From assembly GCA_903930435.1 (NCBI GenBank), contig CAIYYN010000065.1:275758-339757 (forward strand): 64,000 nucleotides of DNA, in the 5' to 3' direction. A program made the translations under genes and the position numbers. The notes below the pieces were generated by a model, which was given only the letters and a program-made list of their open reading frames with translations, did not search any database and had not been told where the DNA came from. Position 1 is the stretch's first letter; each line of letters starts with the position of its first letter. The stretch comes from an uncultured Hyphomicrobiales bacterium (GTDB taxonomy: Bacteria > Pseudomonadota > Alphaproteobacteria > Rhizobiales > Ancalomicrobiaceae). Positions 38,487 through 47,338 of this stretch are shown piece after piece.

Positions 38487-41051
38487 TTACTTACCCAGCG
38501 CATCCTTGACCGCCGTCGCCAGCTGTTTGAGCGAAAACGGTTTCGGCAGGAAGTGGAACTTTTCGCCCTCGGGCAGGTTGCGGGCAAAGGCATCCTCGGC
38601 ATAGCCCGACACAAAGATGATCTGCAGTTCCGGGCGCTGCTTGCGCAGTTCGCGCAACAAGGTCGGCCCGTCCATTTCCGGCATCACGACATCGGAGACG
38701 ACCAGATCGATCGCACCGCCCGTTTCTTCCATGACGGCCAGCGCTTCGGTTCCCGTGCTCGCCTCGTGCACGACATAGCCGCGCGACTGCAAGGCACGGG
38801 AGGCAAAGGCGCGCACGGCCTCCTCGTCTTCGACCAGGAGAATAGTCGCCGATCCCGTCAGATCGGTCGCTTGCGGCTGGGCTTCCTGACGCGGTGCTTC
38901 AATCTTGTCGGTCGCGCTTTCAATTTGCCTCGGCAGGAAGATATCGAAGCTGGTGCCCTTGCCCTCATCGCTTGCGCAATAGATGTAGCCGCCGGTCTGC
39001 TTGACGATACCGTAAACGGTCGACAGGCCGAGGCCGGTCCCCTGTCCAATGGGTTTTGTCGTGAAGAAGGGTTCGAAGATCTTTTGCATGATGTCTGGCG
39101 GAATACCGGTACCGGTATCGCTGACCTCGATCAGCACATAATCCCCGTCCGGCATGCCCGGCGCTTCACATGGCAGCGGATCGCCGGTGCCGATATTGCG
39201 GGTCGCGATCGTCAGTCGTCCGCCACCCGGCATCGCGTCGCGCGCATTGACGGCGAGATTGACGATCACCTGTTCCAGCTGGCTCTGGTCCGCCTTGATC
39301 GGCCAGAGATCGCGGCCATGCACCACCTTCAGCTCGACATTTTCGCCCAGTAGCCGGGACAGGAGCATGCGCAGCTCGGTCAGCGTATCGCCGAGCTGGA
39401 TGACTTCCGGCCGCAGCGTCTGGCGGCGCGAGAAGGCCAGCAACTGCCGGACCAGCGACGCTGCGCGATTGGCGTTCTGCTTGATGTTCATGATGTCCTG
39501 GAACGACGGATCGGTCGGACGATGCGAGGACAGCAACAGATCGGAAAAGCCGATGATCGCCGTCAGGACATTGTTGAAATCATGCGCGATGCCGCCCGCA
39601 AGCTGACCGACGGCCTGCATCTTCTGGCTCTGGGCAAATTGCTGTTCCAGCTCGCGTTGCTGTGTCGTTTCCAGCGCATAGACCATGGCGGCTTCGCCAT
39701 CCCCCGCCCCGTCCTCAACCGCCGACACATAAAACCGTGCCGACCGCTTGCCACGGTCCCCGACCAGATCCCCGTCAACCGGTGCAATATCACCCACCCC
39801 ATGCGCGGCGGAATTGATCGCTGCCTCCAGATTGGCGCGCGCGCTTTCGACGACCACCTCGGCCAGTCGATGGCGCGTATGCCCATCGGGATCGCGGGCG
39901 AGCACGCCAAACAGCTTCAGGAAGGGCGCATTTGTCCGACCGATCCGGCCTTCCTTGTCAACAGACGCAATCGCAATCGGCGTATTGTTGAAGAATCGGG
40001 CGAAGCGCACCTCGGCAGCTCGCAGGGCTTCGGATGCGTCCTCGCCGGGCGACCTGTTCAGAACAAGCGTACGACTGTCGCCAAGCGTTCCACTTGCCGA
40101 AATCGGCACGCGATGCAGCAGGCGCACCGGCAGGCTCTGTCCGTTGCGCTTTTTCAGGTCGAGATCGATGATGCGGGTCTTGGGTTCGCCCGGCATCGCG
40201 CCGTGGTCGGCAAGCAAGGCGATACCCTGCCCTTGCACAATATCGCCAAGCGTCAGCGTGCCAGGTTCAAACCGCGCGAGATCGCGGCCCAGCCAGTCGG
40301 CCAGTGTCGCGTTGAGGTAGGTGATGTTGCCCTTGGAATCGGCGGAGAAAAAGCCGGCCGGGGCATGATCGAGAAACGTCACGACCTGCTGCAATTGCTG
40401 GAAACTGGTTTCCTGCTCGTCGCGTTCGCGCGTGATATCGGCGAGAAACCAGACCGAGAGCTTGTCCTTTCCCGACGACTTGGCTTCGGGCTGAGCCAGT
40501 GGCTTCACACTGACGCGATACCAGCGAATGCCAGGGTCCGCACTGCCGAGCGGCGAAACAGTGCGGATCTCCTCGCGGGCCGTGCGCCCGTCACGCGCGG
40601 CCTGCCCCAGACGGAAAACCGGCTCGGAGGCATCGGCCTCGGTCGCAAAGATGCGCTCGATTGCCTTGATATCCTTGGCTTCCTCGGCTCCGGTCAATTG
40701 GCCGTAGGTCTTGTTGGCATAGATGATGCGGCCGTCCTGATCGGTCACCAGTAGGCCATCCGACAGCGACTCCAGGATCGTCTGCGAGAGTTCCTGCCCA
40801 CGATCCGGCGCGTCGCCGACCCGGATGAGACCAATCGCGCCCGCAAACAGGGCGATCACGCCAACCACAGCCAATCCGCCGAGCAGAATCTGCACAAGGG
40901 GGGCTGCATCCTGTCGCGGCATCAAGGCTAGCGCAATCGCGGCGAACACGAGCCCGGTTGCCAAAGCCACAAGCAGCAACACGCTGCCGGACTTTTGCGA
41001 TCTGTCGATTGCCGGTTCCGGAGCATTGGTCCCCGGTTTGTTGGTCTGCAT
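38487..41051 (-). CDS. cckA: Cell-cycle hybrid histidine kinase CckA
   Basis: CckA phosphorylates ChpT, which passes phosphate to CtrA and CpdR and so controls replication and motility genes. The 854-residue protein has two TM helices (about 22-43 and 51-77) and three PAS-like domains (about 86-205, 215-335, 345-465). The HisKA domain carries the phospho-acceptor His490 in GGIAHDFNN. An HATPase domain (about 590-710) and a C-terminal receiver (736-854) with Asp787 in [10 protein letters not shown] follow. This order is the alphaproteobacterial CckA arrangement. It follows flhB on the same strand after 98 bases, so flagellar and cell-cycle genes are physically linked. Confidence 0.93.
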   Translation of the reverse strand: MQTNKPGTNAPEPAIDRSQKSGSVLLLVALATGLVFAAIALALMPRQDAAPLVQILLGGLAVVGVIALFAGAIGLIRVGDAPDRGQELSQTILESLSDGLLVTDQDGRIIYANKTYGQLTGAEEAKDIKAIERIFATEADASEPVFRLGQAARDGRTAREEIRTVSPLGSADPGIRWYRVSVKPLAQPEAKSSGKDKLSVWFLADITRERDEQETSFQQLQQVVTFLDHAPAGFFSADSKGNITYLNATLADWLGRDLARFEPGTLTLGDIVQGQGIALLADHGAMPGEPKTRIIDLDLKKRNGQSLPVRLLHRVPISASGTLGDSRTLVLNRSPGEDASEALRAAEVRFARFFNNTPIAIASVDKEGRIGRTNAPFLKLFGVLARDPDGHTRHRLAEVVVESARANLEAAINSAAHGVGDIAPVDGDLVGDRGKRSARFYVSAVEDGAGDGEAAMVYALETTQQRELEQQFAQSQKMQAVGQLAGGIAHDFNNVLTAIIGFSDLLLSSHRPTDPSFQDIMNIKQNANRAASLVRQLLAFSRRQTLRPEVIQLGDTLTELRMLLSRLLGENVELKVVHGRDLWPIKADQSQLEQVIVNLAVNARDAMPGGGRLTIATRNIGTGDPLPCEAPGMPDGDYVLIEVSDTGTGIPPDIMQKIFEPFFTTKPIGQGTGLGLSTVYGIVKQTGGYIYCASDEGKGTSFDIFLPRQIESATDKIEAPRQEAQPQATDLTGSATILLVEDEEAVRAFASRALQSRGYVVHEASTGTEALAVMEETGGAIDLVVSDVVMPEMDGPTLLRELRKQRPELQIIFVSGYAEDAFARNLPEGEKFHFLPKPFSLKQLATAVKDALGK

Positions 41052-41149
41052 GCGGCTGCCTCAAGGTCCGATTCTCAGCTGTTTCCAGCATAGTCAATTT
41101 TGCGCCAGAACATACGGACATCGCAGAATCCGGCAAAGCCACCGAAATC

Positions 41150-42238
41150 CTAGCGACGTCGACGATTCTTCAGTTTCAAGACGTATCCGACAACCTCCGC
41201 AACAGCCTTGTAATGTTCTTCGGGAATATCCGCATCTATCTCTACCGTTGCATGCAGAGCACGGGCAAGAGGCGGATTTTCAACAATCGGGACCTCCGCT
41301 TTCTCTCCGACTTCACGAATCTTGAGTGCGATGGAATCAATGCCCTTGGCGATACATTTTGGCGCAACCATTCCGGCTTCGTATTTCAACGCCACCGCGT
41401 AGTGGGTCGGGTTTGTCACGATCACGGTGGCGCTCGGCACGGCGGCCATCATGCGCTTGCGCGAACGGGCCTGCCGCATCTGCCTGAGCTTCTGCTTGAT
41501 TTCAGGATTACCTTCCTGCTGCTTGAATTCCTCTTTCATGTCGTGACGCGACATGCGCAAGCGACCGAGCCAGCGTTGCCGCTGGTAGATGTAATCAACG
41601 CCCGCCATCAAGGCCATGACGATCATGACTGCCGTCATGAGCTTGATGGCCAGACGCTGGGTGATCGCCAGCACGCCGAGCGGCTCGGAGGCAACGATAC
41701 CGTCGAGGCGCTTCAACTCTGGACTGACAGCCATCCACATGGCAATCCCGACGATGAAGATCTTGACGATCCCCTTGCCGAGATTGACCAGACTGTCCAT
41801 TGAAAACAGGCGTTTGAAGCCTGCCAGCGGCGAGACTTTGGAAAATTTCGGAATCAGCGGATCCAACGAGAACACGATCCGATGCTGGACCATGTTTCCT
41901 GCAATCCCGGCCAGCGCAAACAGCAGAAGCGGCAGGATCAGCACGACGCCGAGAACCTTGGCCGCTTCCAGATAGACCCCCGTCAGTCCGGCATGGTCGA
42001 TCGACACATCGGCAATGTGATCGAGCATATTCTGCAGAGGACCAAACAGGTTCCGGCTCACGCTGGAGCTTAGCCAGGCGACCATGACGGTCACCGCGCC
42101 CAGCCCGAAAAAAGTTGCGACTTCCTGACTTTTGACGACGTCACCCCGTTGCAGCGCCTCATCGAGGCGCTTTTGAGAGGGTTCTTCCGTTTTGTCTTCG
42201 TCATCGCCTTCTTCGGCCATGGCGCTGTACTCCGACAC
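41150..42238 (-). CDS. flhB: Flagellar export switch protein FlhB
   Basis: FlhB is the export-gate component that switches substrate class from rod/hook to filament. The 362-residue protein has four TM segments and the autocleavage motif NPTH at 276-279, in VIVTNPTHYAVALKYE. An acidic N-terminal stretch precedes TEEPSQKRLDEALQRGDVVKSQEV. A start at ATG 42220 (MAEEGDDEDKTEEPS) is possible. It ends a minus-strand run flgB-flgC-fliE-fliQ-fliR-flhB. Confidence 0.96.
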   Translation of the reverse strand: MSEYSAMAEEGDDEDKTEEPSQKRLDEALQRGDVVKSQEVATFFGLGAVTVMVAWLSSSVSRNLFGPLQNMLDHIADVSIDHAGLTGVYLEAAKVLGVVLILPLLLFALAGIAGNMVQHRIVFSLDPLIPKFSKVSPLAGFKRLFSMDSLVNLGKGIVKIFIVGIAMWMAVSPELKRLDGIVASEPLGVLAITQRLAIKLMTAVMIVMALMAGVDYIYQRQRWLGRLRMSRHDMKEEFKQQEGNPEIKQKLRQMRQARSRKRMMAAVPSATVIVTNPTHYAVALKYEAGMVAPKCIAKGIDSIALKIREVGEKAEVPIVENPPLARALHATVEIDADIPEEHYKAVAEVVGYVLKLKNRRRR

Positions 42239-42335
42239 CCAGGTTCAGCTGAAACCATCCCGAGGACTGCGACAGAACACTTCCCACCAGTGAGCGGACA
42301 CCGGGGCCATTCCGCCGAATCAGATCGGACACTGA

Positions 42336-43100
42336 TTAATGTGGCACAAGTCGGTCGAAGCCGTCGCGTACATGCTCCATGTACCAGAGCATCAGCGTGC
42401 CGATGAGCAGGGCAAACAGGACCATCCCCGCAAAAATGTTCAGTGGCATCGCCGCGAAGAAGATCTGGAATTGCGGCATCAGCTTGGACAGGACGCCAAG
42501 CCCAAGGTTGAACAGGAGGCCAAAAGCCATGAACGGCGCCGACATCTGGATCCCGACCCTGAAGGCTTCCGCCACAAGGATGACGGAAGCTTGTGCGAAA
42601 TCACCCACCGGCATCCATTGGCCCGGCGGAAACAATGTGAAGCTGGAACTGGCAGCCATGATCGCCAGATGATGCAGATCGGTCGCAAAGACCAGCGTCA
42701 CCGCCATCATGCTCATGAAATTTCCGAACAGGACACCCTGTTGCCCCTGCGAGGGATCGACGGATTGCGCAAATCCGAGGCCTAGCTGATTGGCGATGAT
42801 GGTACCGGCAAGCTGGGTCGACGACATGATGATCCGGGTCGCAGTTCCTACCGCCAGGCCGACGGCAATTTCCCCGCCGAGAAAGATGAAAACACGCGGC
42901 AAATTGTTGATGATGCCGGTGGGATACGTCTTTGCGACCACGGGATAGAGCACAAGACACAGCAACAAGGCCACTGCGAGGCGCATCTGCGCGGGAATCG
43001 ACGTTTCACCGACCGACGGCAGCAACAACATGGTTGCGCCTAGACGCGCGAAAATCAGGATGTATATGATGCTGACTTCAGGCAGAATATGAATGAGCAT
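42336..43100 (-). CDS. fliR: Flagellar biosynthesis protein FliR
   Basis: FliR is part of the FliPQR export-gate channel in the basal body. The 254-residue, strongly hydrophobic protein has FARLGATMLLLPSVGETSIPAQMR near the N-terminus. Also present are LGLGFAQSVDPSQGQQG and the C-terminal LMPQFQIFFAAMPLNIFAGM, all typical for FliR. It follows fliQ by 46 bases and precedes flhB. Confidence 0.95.
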   Translation of the reverse strand: MLIHILPEVSIIYILIFARLGATMLLLPSVGETSIPAQMRLAVALLLCLVLYPVVAKTYPTGIINNLPRVFIFLGGEIAVGLAVGTATRIIMSSTQLAGTIIANQLGLGFAQSVDPSQGQQGVLFGNFMSMMAVTLVFATDLHHLAIMAASSSFTLFPPGQWMPVGDFAQASVILVAEAFRVGIQMSAPFMAFGLLFNLGLGVLSKLMPQFQIFFAAMPLNIFAGMVLFALLIGTLMLWYMEHVRDGFDRLVPH

Positions 43101-43146
43101 CGGTAAAACCTGAAGATCCCGTTCTGCCTTGAACGGGAGGCCGGAG

Positions 43147-43413
43147 TCAGCCGCCCGCCATCACCCGGTCCATCAGGCGATTCATGTAGCCATCCATGAC
43201 CGACCCCATGAACGGAAATACCAGAAGCAGAACCACGAAAATCGTGATGATTTTCGGGACAAACACCAGCGTTGCTTCCTGAATCTGGGTCACGGCCTGA
43301 ATGAGGCCGATGATAATTCCAACGGCAAGACCGGCGAGCATGACAGGCCAGCCGACGATGACAATCGTCCAGATCGCTTCACGTGCGATATCAAGCACTT
43401 CCGGACCGGTCAC
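43147..43413 (-). CDS. fliQ: Flagellar biosynthesis protein FliQ
   Basis: FliQ is the small two-TM export-gate subunit. The 88-residue protein starts at a GTG at 43413 (TGPEVLDIAREAIWTIVIVG), which gives the normal length; the open frame extends to 43464 but the extra residues are not FliQ-like. IGLIQAVTQIQEATLVFVPK is the diagnostic loop. It lies upstream of fliR, matching the usual fliQ-fliR order. Confidence 0.94.
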   Translation of the reverse strand: MTGPEVLDIAREAIWTIVIVGWPVMLAGLAVGIIIGLIQAVTQIQEATLVFVPKIITIFVVLLLVFPFMGSVMDGYMNRLMDRVMAGG

Positions 43414-43501
43414 AGAATCCCCCGAATCATGTCTTGCGCCTGAGAATGACACAGATCCCGCCAATTCTCGACACCTGGCGAGATCGCGAACACTATTGCG
43501 A

Positions 43502-43846
43502 TCACATCGGCATCTTCATGATGTCTTCGTAGGCAGAGATCACCTTGTCACGCATGGCGACCATGGTTTCCATCGCAACCTCGGTTTCAGAGACAGCGGT
43601 CACGACATCAATGATGTTGCCCTTGCCATTGGCGAAAGCAGCCGTCTTGTTTTCTGAAGCCTTTCCCTGATCCACGACACCCTGCACGGCATCACGGACC
43701 ATTGCGGCGAAGTCAGACTGATTGGTGGCTGTATTCGGTGCCATCCCGATCTCGGCGGCCACCTCGGCAGCGGTCTTGATATCCGGACGGGTGGCCAGAC
43801 CTTGCACAAGCCTGTAGGCGTTGGCGGCAAATGCGGAAGTCGACAT
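43502..43846 (-). CDS. fliE: Flagellar hook-basal body complex protein FliE
   Basis: FliE joins the MS ring to the proximal rod. The 114-residue protein has the conserved C-terminal helix region ETEVAMETMVAMRDKVISAYEDIMKMPM, the family signature. The N-terminal half is variable. It follows flgC by 36 bases, completing the rod-base set flgB-flgC-fliE. Confidence 0.93.
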   Translation of the reverse strand: MSTSAFAANAYRLVQGLATRPDIKTAAEVAAEIGMAPNTATNQSDFAAMVRDAVQGVVDQGKASENKTAAFANGKGNIIDVVTAVSETEVAMETMVAMRDKVISAYEDIMKMPM

Positions 43847-43882
43847 CTTAGTCGTCCTTTCTCATAGTAGCATCTGAAGAGA

Positions 43883-44293
43883 TCAGGCCTTCAGAATTCC
43901 AAGTGTTTGCATGATCATTCGACGCGTGGCAGTCACGACGTTGAGATTCGCCTCATAAGACCGCTGCGCCTCGCGCATATCAACCGTCTCCACGAGCGGA
44001 TCGACATTGGGATACTTGACGTAACCGTTCGCATCGGCAGCCGGATGCCCCGGTTCGTACTTTTGAATGAAATCTGTCTTATCAAGCTCGACCTTGCCCA
44101 ACTGAAGCGTGTTGGCCCCAAGCTGCTTGTCGAAGTGCGATGCGAACGTCGGCACCTTGCGGCGATAGGGATCGCCACCCGCCGTCCGGGCTGTCGATTC
44201 CGCGTTGGCGATGTTTTCGGCCACAACGCGCATCCGGCCAGCCTGGGCGGACAATCCTGACACCGCAATCTTGGAAGCACGATCAAAGTCCAT
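43883..44293 (-). CDS. flgC: Flagellar basal-body rod protein FlgC
   Basis: FlgC is a proximal rod subunit. The 136-residue protein begins with the rod/hook N-terminal pattern ASKIAVSGLSAQAGRMRVVAENIANAEST. It ends in the C-terminal signature VETVDMREAQRSYEANLNVV. It lies 51 bases downstream of flgB on the minus strand. Confidence 0.95.
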   Translation of the reverse strand: MDFDRASKIAVSGLSAQAGRMRVVAENIANAESTARTAGGDPYRRKVPTFASHFDKQLGANTLQLGKVELDKTDFIQKYEPGHPAADANGYVKYPNVDPLVETVDMREAQRSYEANLNVVTATRRMIMQTLGILKA

Positions 44294-44344
44294 GGCTTGT
44301 TCCTAACGTTGATTTTCACCCGACGACTTCGGCCATAAAGCGTG

Positions 44345-44767
44345 TCACTTCTTGCCGATCGCTTCTTTCAGCATGTCGAGACTTTTCTGATAGAGCGATG
44401 AGACAGCCTGAAAGTTGACCTGGTTATCGCTGGACTTGACCATTTCACCTTCGAGATCGACGGCATTGCCGTTCGGCCGAACCTCGAAATCGCCCTTCTT
44501 GCCCAACGAAAATCCGTCAGCGCCATCAACTTCCCGCCCGGCCATATGTCCCGGTGTCGTCATCGCGATTGTGACCGGGGCCAGATGCGGCGCAACGACA
44601 CCCGTCGTCGTCATCAGCGACGAGAAATCCGGTGCCTTCAGATCCTTCCCCTGATACTTCGGGGTATCAACATTGGCCACGTTTTCCGCGAGCACCGATT
44701 GACGCGCCTCGTTCCACCGCATCTTGGTCTTGAGCGCATCAACGAGTGGCAACTGTGTGATCGACAT
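44345..44767 (-). CDS. flgB: Flagellar basal-body rod protein FlgB
   Basis: FlgB is the first proximal rod protein. The 140-residue protein contains LKTKMRWNEARQSVLAENVANVDTPKYQGKDL and the C-terminal NQVNFQAVSSLYQKSLDMLKEAIG, both FlgB hallmarks. It heads the minus-strand operon flgB-flgC-fliE-fliQ-fliR-flhB. A CtrA-type box lies 70 bases upstream of its ATG. Confidence 0.95.
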   Translation of the reverse strand: MSITQLPLVDALKTKMRWNEARQSVLAENVANVDTPKYQGKDLKAPDFSSLMTTTGVVAPHLAPVTIAMTTPGHMAGREVDGADGFSLGKKGDFEVRPNGNAVDLEGEMVKSSDNQVNFQAVSSLYQKSLDMLKEAIGKK

Positions 44768-44836
44768 ATGTCTTGCCCTGTTCGGTTTCGGACCTGAGTC
44801 CCTTCATCCTCTGGGCAATATCTTCCGATCATAAGG

Positions 44837-44851
44837 TTAATGAAGTGTTAA
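44837..44851. promoter_or_regulatory. CtrA-type binding site between flgB and fliO
   Basis: TTAA-TGAAGTG-TTAA is an exact TTAA-N7-TTAA match to the core of the Caulobacter CtrA site. It sits 70 bases upstream of flgB (minus) and 171 bases upstream of fliO (plus), in a 254-base divergent gap. In Caulobacter, CtrA activates class II flagellar genes, including flgBC-fliE and fliOP-type genes, so early-gene control fits both sides. Confidence 0.65.
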
Positions 44852-45021
44852 TTTTCATGTCAGAACGGCACGTCTGTCGTGCTGGTTGCAGGTTTGGGCT
44901 ACAATTTCATCACTAAACAGTTAATAGCAACGGGGTGACCGGGTAATTTTTGCCTCATTGGGTTAATAGAGTAATCTAAAGAGAGAATCGGTCGAACATA
45001 TTCGAAACGGGATATACTGGA

Positions 45022-46449
45022 ATGCGTGACTGGCTCAATTCGATCTTCGGGCAGGACGGCGGGCGACTTGCCCAATTTGCGTTTGCCCTGGTCGCGGTGC
45101 TCATTGCCATCATGTTGATGGCCTGGATCATCCGCAGACTGCAGTCCGGATCCGGCATGAAGTCATCCAACGCCAAGTCCCGCAAGCGCCTCGGTGTGCT
45201 TGAGGCGAGCGAAGTGGATGCCCGGCGGCGACTTGTCCTGGTGCGTCGCGATGAGGTCGAGCATCTCATCATGATCGGCGGTCCCAATGATTTGCTCATC
45301 GAGAGCCGAATCTTGCGCTCAAATCCGGCCGGCCAGCGACCGGGAGGCCAGGCGTCGGGTCGCCCCACACCGGCAACTGATCCCGACCGCTATATTCCGC
45401 AGCCGGCCCAGTCGGCATCTGCGCCGATGATGGTACCCGAAGCAGTTCAGCCGCCCGTTCAGGTGCGGGCTGACAGCGTGACAAAAGCCTCGATACAAGC
45501 TGTTGCGGCGGCAACCGAGCAACCCGTGCCTCCAGCAGCGCCGCCCTTGAATGCGGGCGCGCCGCTTGCCTCCAAGCTCGATAAGGAGACGGCGGCACAG
45601 GACATGCGCACGGGTCTCCAAACGGCTGGCGTGACTGCACCGACTGGCGACACCGAGATTCGCCGCCCGTCCCTTGGTGATCTTCTGTCAGCAGCTGCTG
45701 CGGCCAAGGCCAATGATGCGAGCCAGGAGCGCAAACCGGTCCTGGCACCTCCCCCGCCAAGGCATGCCCTGCCGGACCTCGAGGAAGATGACCGGGATGT
45801 GGCGACACAGATCATCATGCGTCGCCCGTCTATTTTGCCCGCCCCGCCAGCAGACAGGGGCGAATCCGATCAGCCGCCCCAGGCGCAGCCAACGCCCGCC
45901 TCTCCGGGTGCTCGCGGCGTTGCGGCTCCGGCCATTCGTCCGCCGCTTGTGGAGCCTCAGCAGGCTCGTGACACGGATGTCTCGACCCAGATCGAACTCG
46001 CCCTCTCGGATCTCACCGTGGCTAATCTGGTCGCCCCCGTTGAGCAGAAACATGAGACTTCAGTCCAGCCAAAGTCTGTCCCGACCTTGCCTCCGGTGCC
46101 ACCGCGCCCGGTACCGGCTCGACCATTTGCGCCTCGCGACGTTGCCAGCCCCGTTCCCCCGGTTGAAAGCGCAGGCGGCGGATTGCACCAGGCTGACGCA
46201 GCCTTTGAGGAGCTCCTCACCAAGCCGCTGGCACCGACCCAGCCCGTTGTCGGACGTTCGTCACCGGAACCGGCGACCGCGCCACGCCCATCCAACAACC
46301 CCACCTATGTCCTCGCACCGGAAAAGCCTCTGCCCAGTGCACCGCCAGTCTTGCCCCAGGAGTCACCGGCTCCCAAGTCGAAGACCGATGAACTCGAGGA
46401 AGAAATGGCGCGACTGCTGCAGGAACTCGGCGGTACGCCCAGCAAATGA
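45022..46449 (+). CDS. fliO: FliO-like flagellar biosynthesis protein with a long Pro-rich tail
   Basis: FliO supports assembly of the FliP ring of the export gate. The 475-residue protein has a single TM helix (about 14-36, RLAQFAFALVAVLIAIMLMAWII). A FliO core follows: SRKRLGVLEASEVDARRRLVLVRRDEVEHLIMIGG (about 52-87). The rest, about 370 residues, is a low-complexity tail rich in Pro, Ala and Val, far longer than a classical FliO. The tail holds a motif twice: DRDVATQI (about residue 260) and DTDVSTQI (about 316). The stop overlaps the fliP ATG (ATGA at 46446-46449). Confidence 0.85.
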   Translation: MRDWLNSIFGQDGGRLAQFAFALVAVLIAIMLMAWIIRRLQSGSGMKSSNAKSRKRLGVLEASEVDARRRLVLVRRDEVEHLIMIGGPNDLLIESRILRSNPAGQRPGGQASGRPTPATDPDRYIPQPAQSASAPMMVPEAVQPPVQVRADSVTKASIQAVAAATEQPVPPAAPPLNAGAPLASKLDKETAAQDMRTGLQTAGVTAPTGDTEIRRPSLGDLLSAAAAAKANDASQERKPVLAPPPPRHALPDLEEDDRDVATQIIMRRPSILPAPPADRGESDQPPQAQPTPASPGARGVAAPAIRPPLVEPQQARDTDVSTQIELALSDLTVANLVAPVEQKHETSVQPKSVPTLPPVPPRPVPARPFAPRDVASPVPPVESAGGGLHQADAAFEELLTKPLAPTQPVVGRSSPEPATAPRPSNNPTYVLAPEKPLPSAPPVLPQESPAPKSKTDELEEEMARLLQELGGTPSK

Positions 46450-47270
46450 CCTCGACCGCAACGCCCATATTGCAAACACCTGCGTCTGGTTCGACGTTTG
46501 TCGCCAGACACATGAAGACCGCACGGGCACTCGCCTTCGGAGTCCTGTTTGTCCTGTCATTTTTTGTCGCAACAGGTGTCGTCAGCGATCAACCCGCCAG
46601 GGCGCAGGATGTCTCGATCAGTCTCGGCCAGGGCAATTCGGTAACCGAGCGTTCGGTTCAGTTGATCGCCTTGATGACGGTGCTGTCCATCGCGCCGTCC
46701 ATCGCCGTCATGGTGACCAGTTTTACGCGTATGGTCGTCGTGCTGAGTTTGTTACGCTCGGCCATGGGCCTGCAGACGGCACCGCCAAACTCCGTCATGA
46801 TCAGTCTGGCGCTGTTTTTGTCGGCCTTCGTCATGCAGCCCACGTTCCAGAGGGCTTATGACGACGGCATCCGCCCTCTGATCGACGGATCAATCGAGCT
46901 GAACCAGGCGGTCGAGCGAACAGCCGAACCGTTTCACGAGTTCATGAGTGCGCATGTTCGCGAGAAGGATGTCACGCTGTTTCTGGACCTGGCCAAGGAA
47001 GCGCCACCCAAGGACATCACCGAACTCAGCTATCGCGTCCTGATTCCGGCCTTCATGATTTCGGAGTTGAAGCGCGCCTTTGAAATCGGCTTCCTGCTGT
47101 ATCTGCCGTTCCTGATCATCGACCTCGTTGTTGCGTCGGTTCTTATGTCCATGGGCATGATGATGCTGCCACCGGTGACGGTCTCATTGCCGTTCAAGCT
47201 GATTTTCTTTGTACTTGTGGATGGCTGGGCGCTGGTTGCTGGCAGCCTCGTCAAGAGTTTTGGACCCTGA
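46446..47270 (+). CDS. fliP: Flagellar biosynthesis protein FliP
   Basis: FliP is the pentameric core of the FliPQR export gate. The 274-residue precursor has a basic N-terminus followed by a signal-like helix (LAFGVLFVLSFFVATGVV). The FliP signature segments are VMVTSFTRMVVVLSLLRSAMGLQTAPPNSV and PFKLIFFVLVDGWALVAGSLV. A start at the internal ATG 46512 (MKTARALAFG) is possible, but the first ATG gives four-base coupling to fliO. Confidence 0.95.
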   Translation: MTSTATPILQTPASGSTFVARHMKTARALAFGVLFVLSFFVATGVVSDQPARAQDVSISLGQGNSVTERSVQLIALMTVLSIAPSIAVMVTSFTRMVVVLSLLRSAMGLQTAPPNSVMISLALFLSAFVMQPTFQRAYDDGIRPLIDGSIELNQAVERTAEPFHEFMSAHVREKDVTLFLDLAKEAPPKDITELSYRVLIPAFMISELKRAFEIGFLLYLPFLIIDLVVASVLMSMGMMMLPPVTVSLPFKLIFFVLVDGWALVAGSLVKSFGP

Positions 47271-47338
47271 CGCGTTTCAACCGACGATCGACTCAGTTTT
47301 GACGTCGCAGGTCCATGGCAACCGATGAACGCCCGACC

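Noticed and set aside
44875..44891. Possible sigma-54 promoter upstream of fliO
   Set aside because: CGGCACG with the right spacing, but GT instead of the essential GC at -12, and it faces an early gene; not listed as a promoter.
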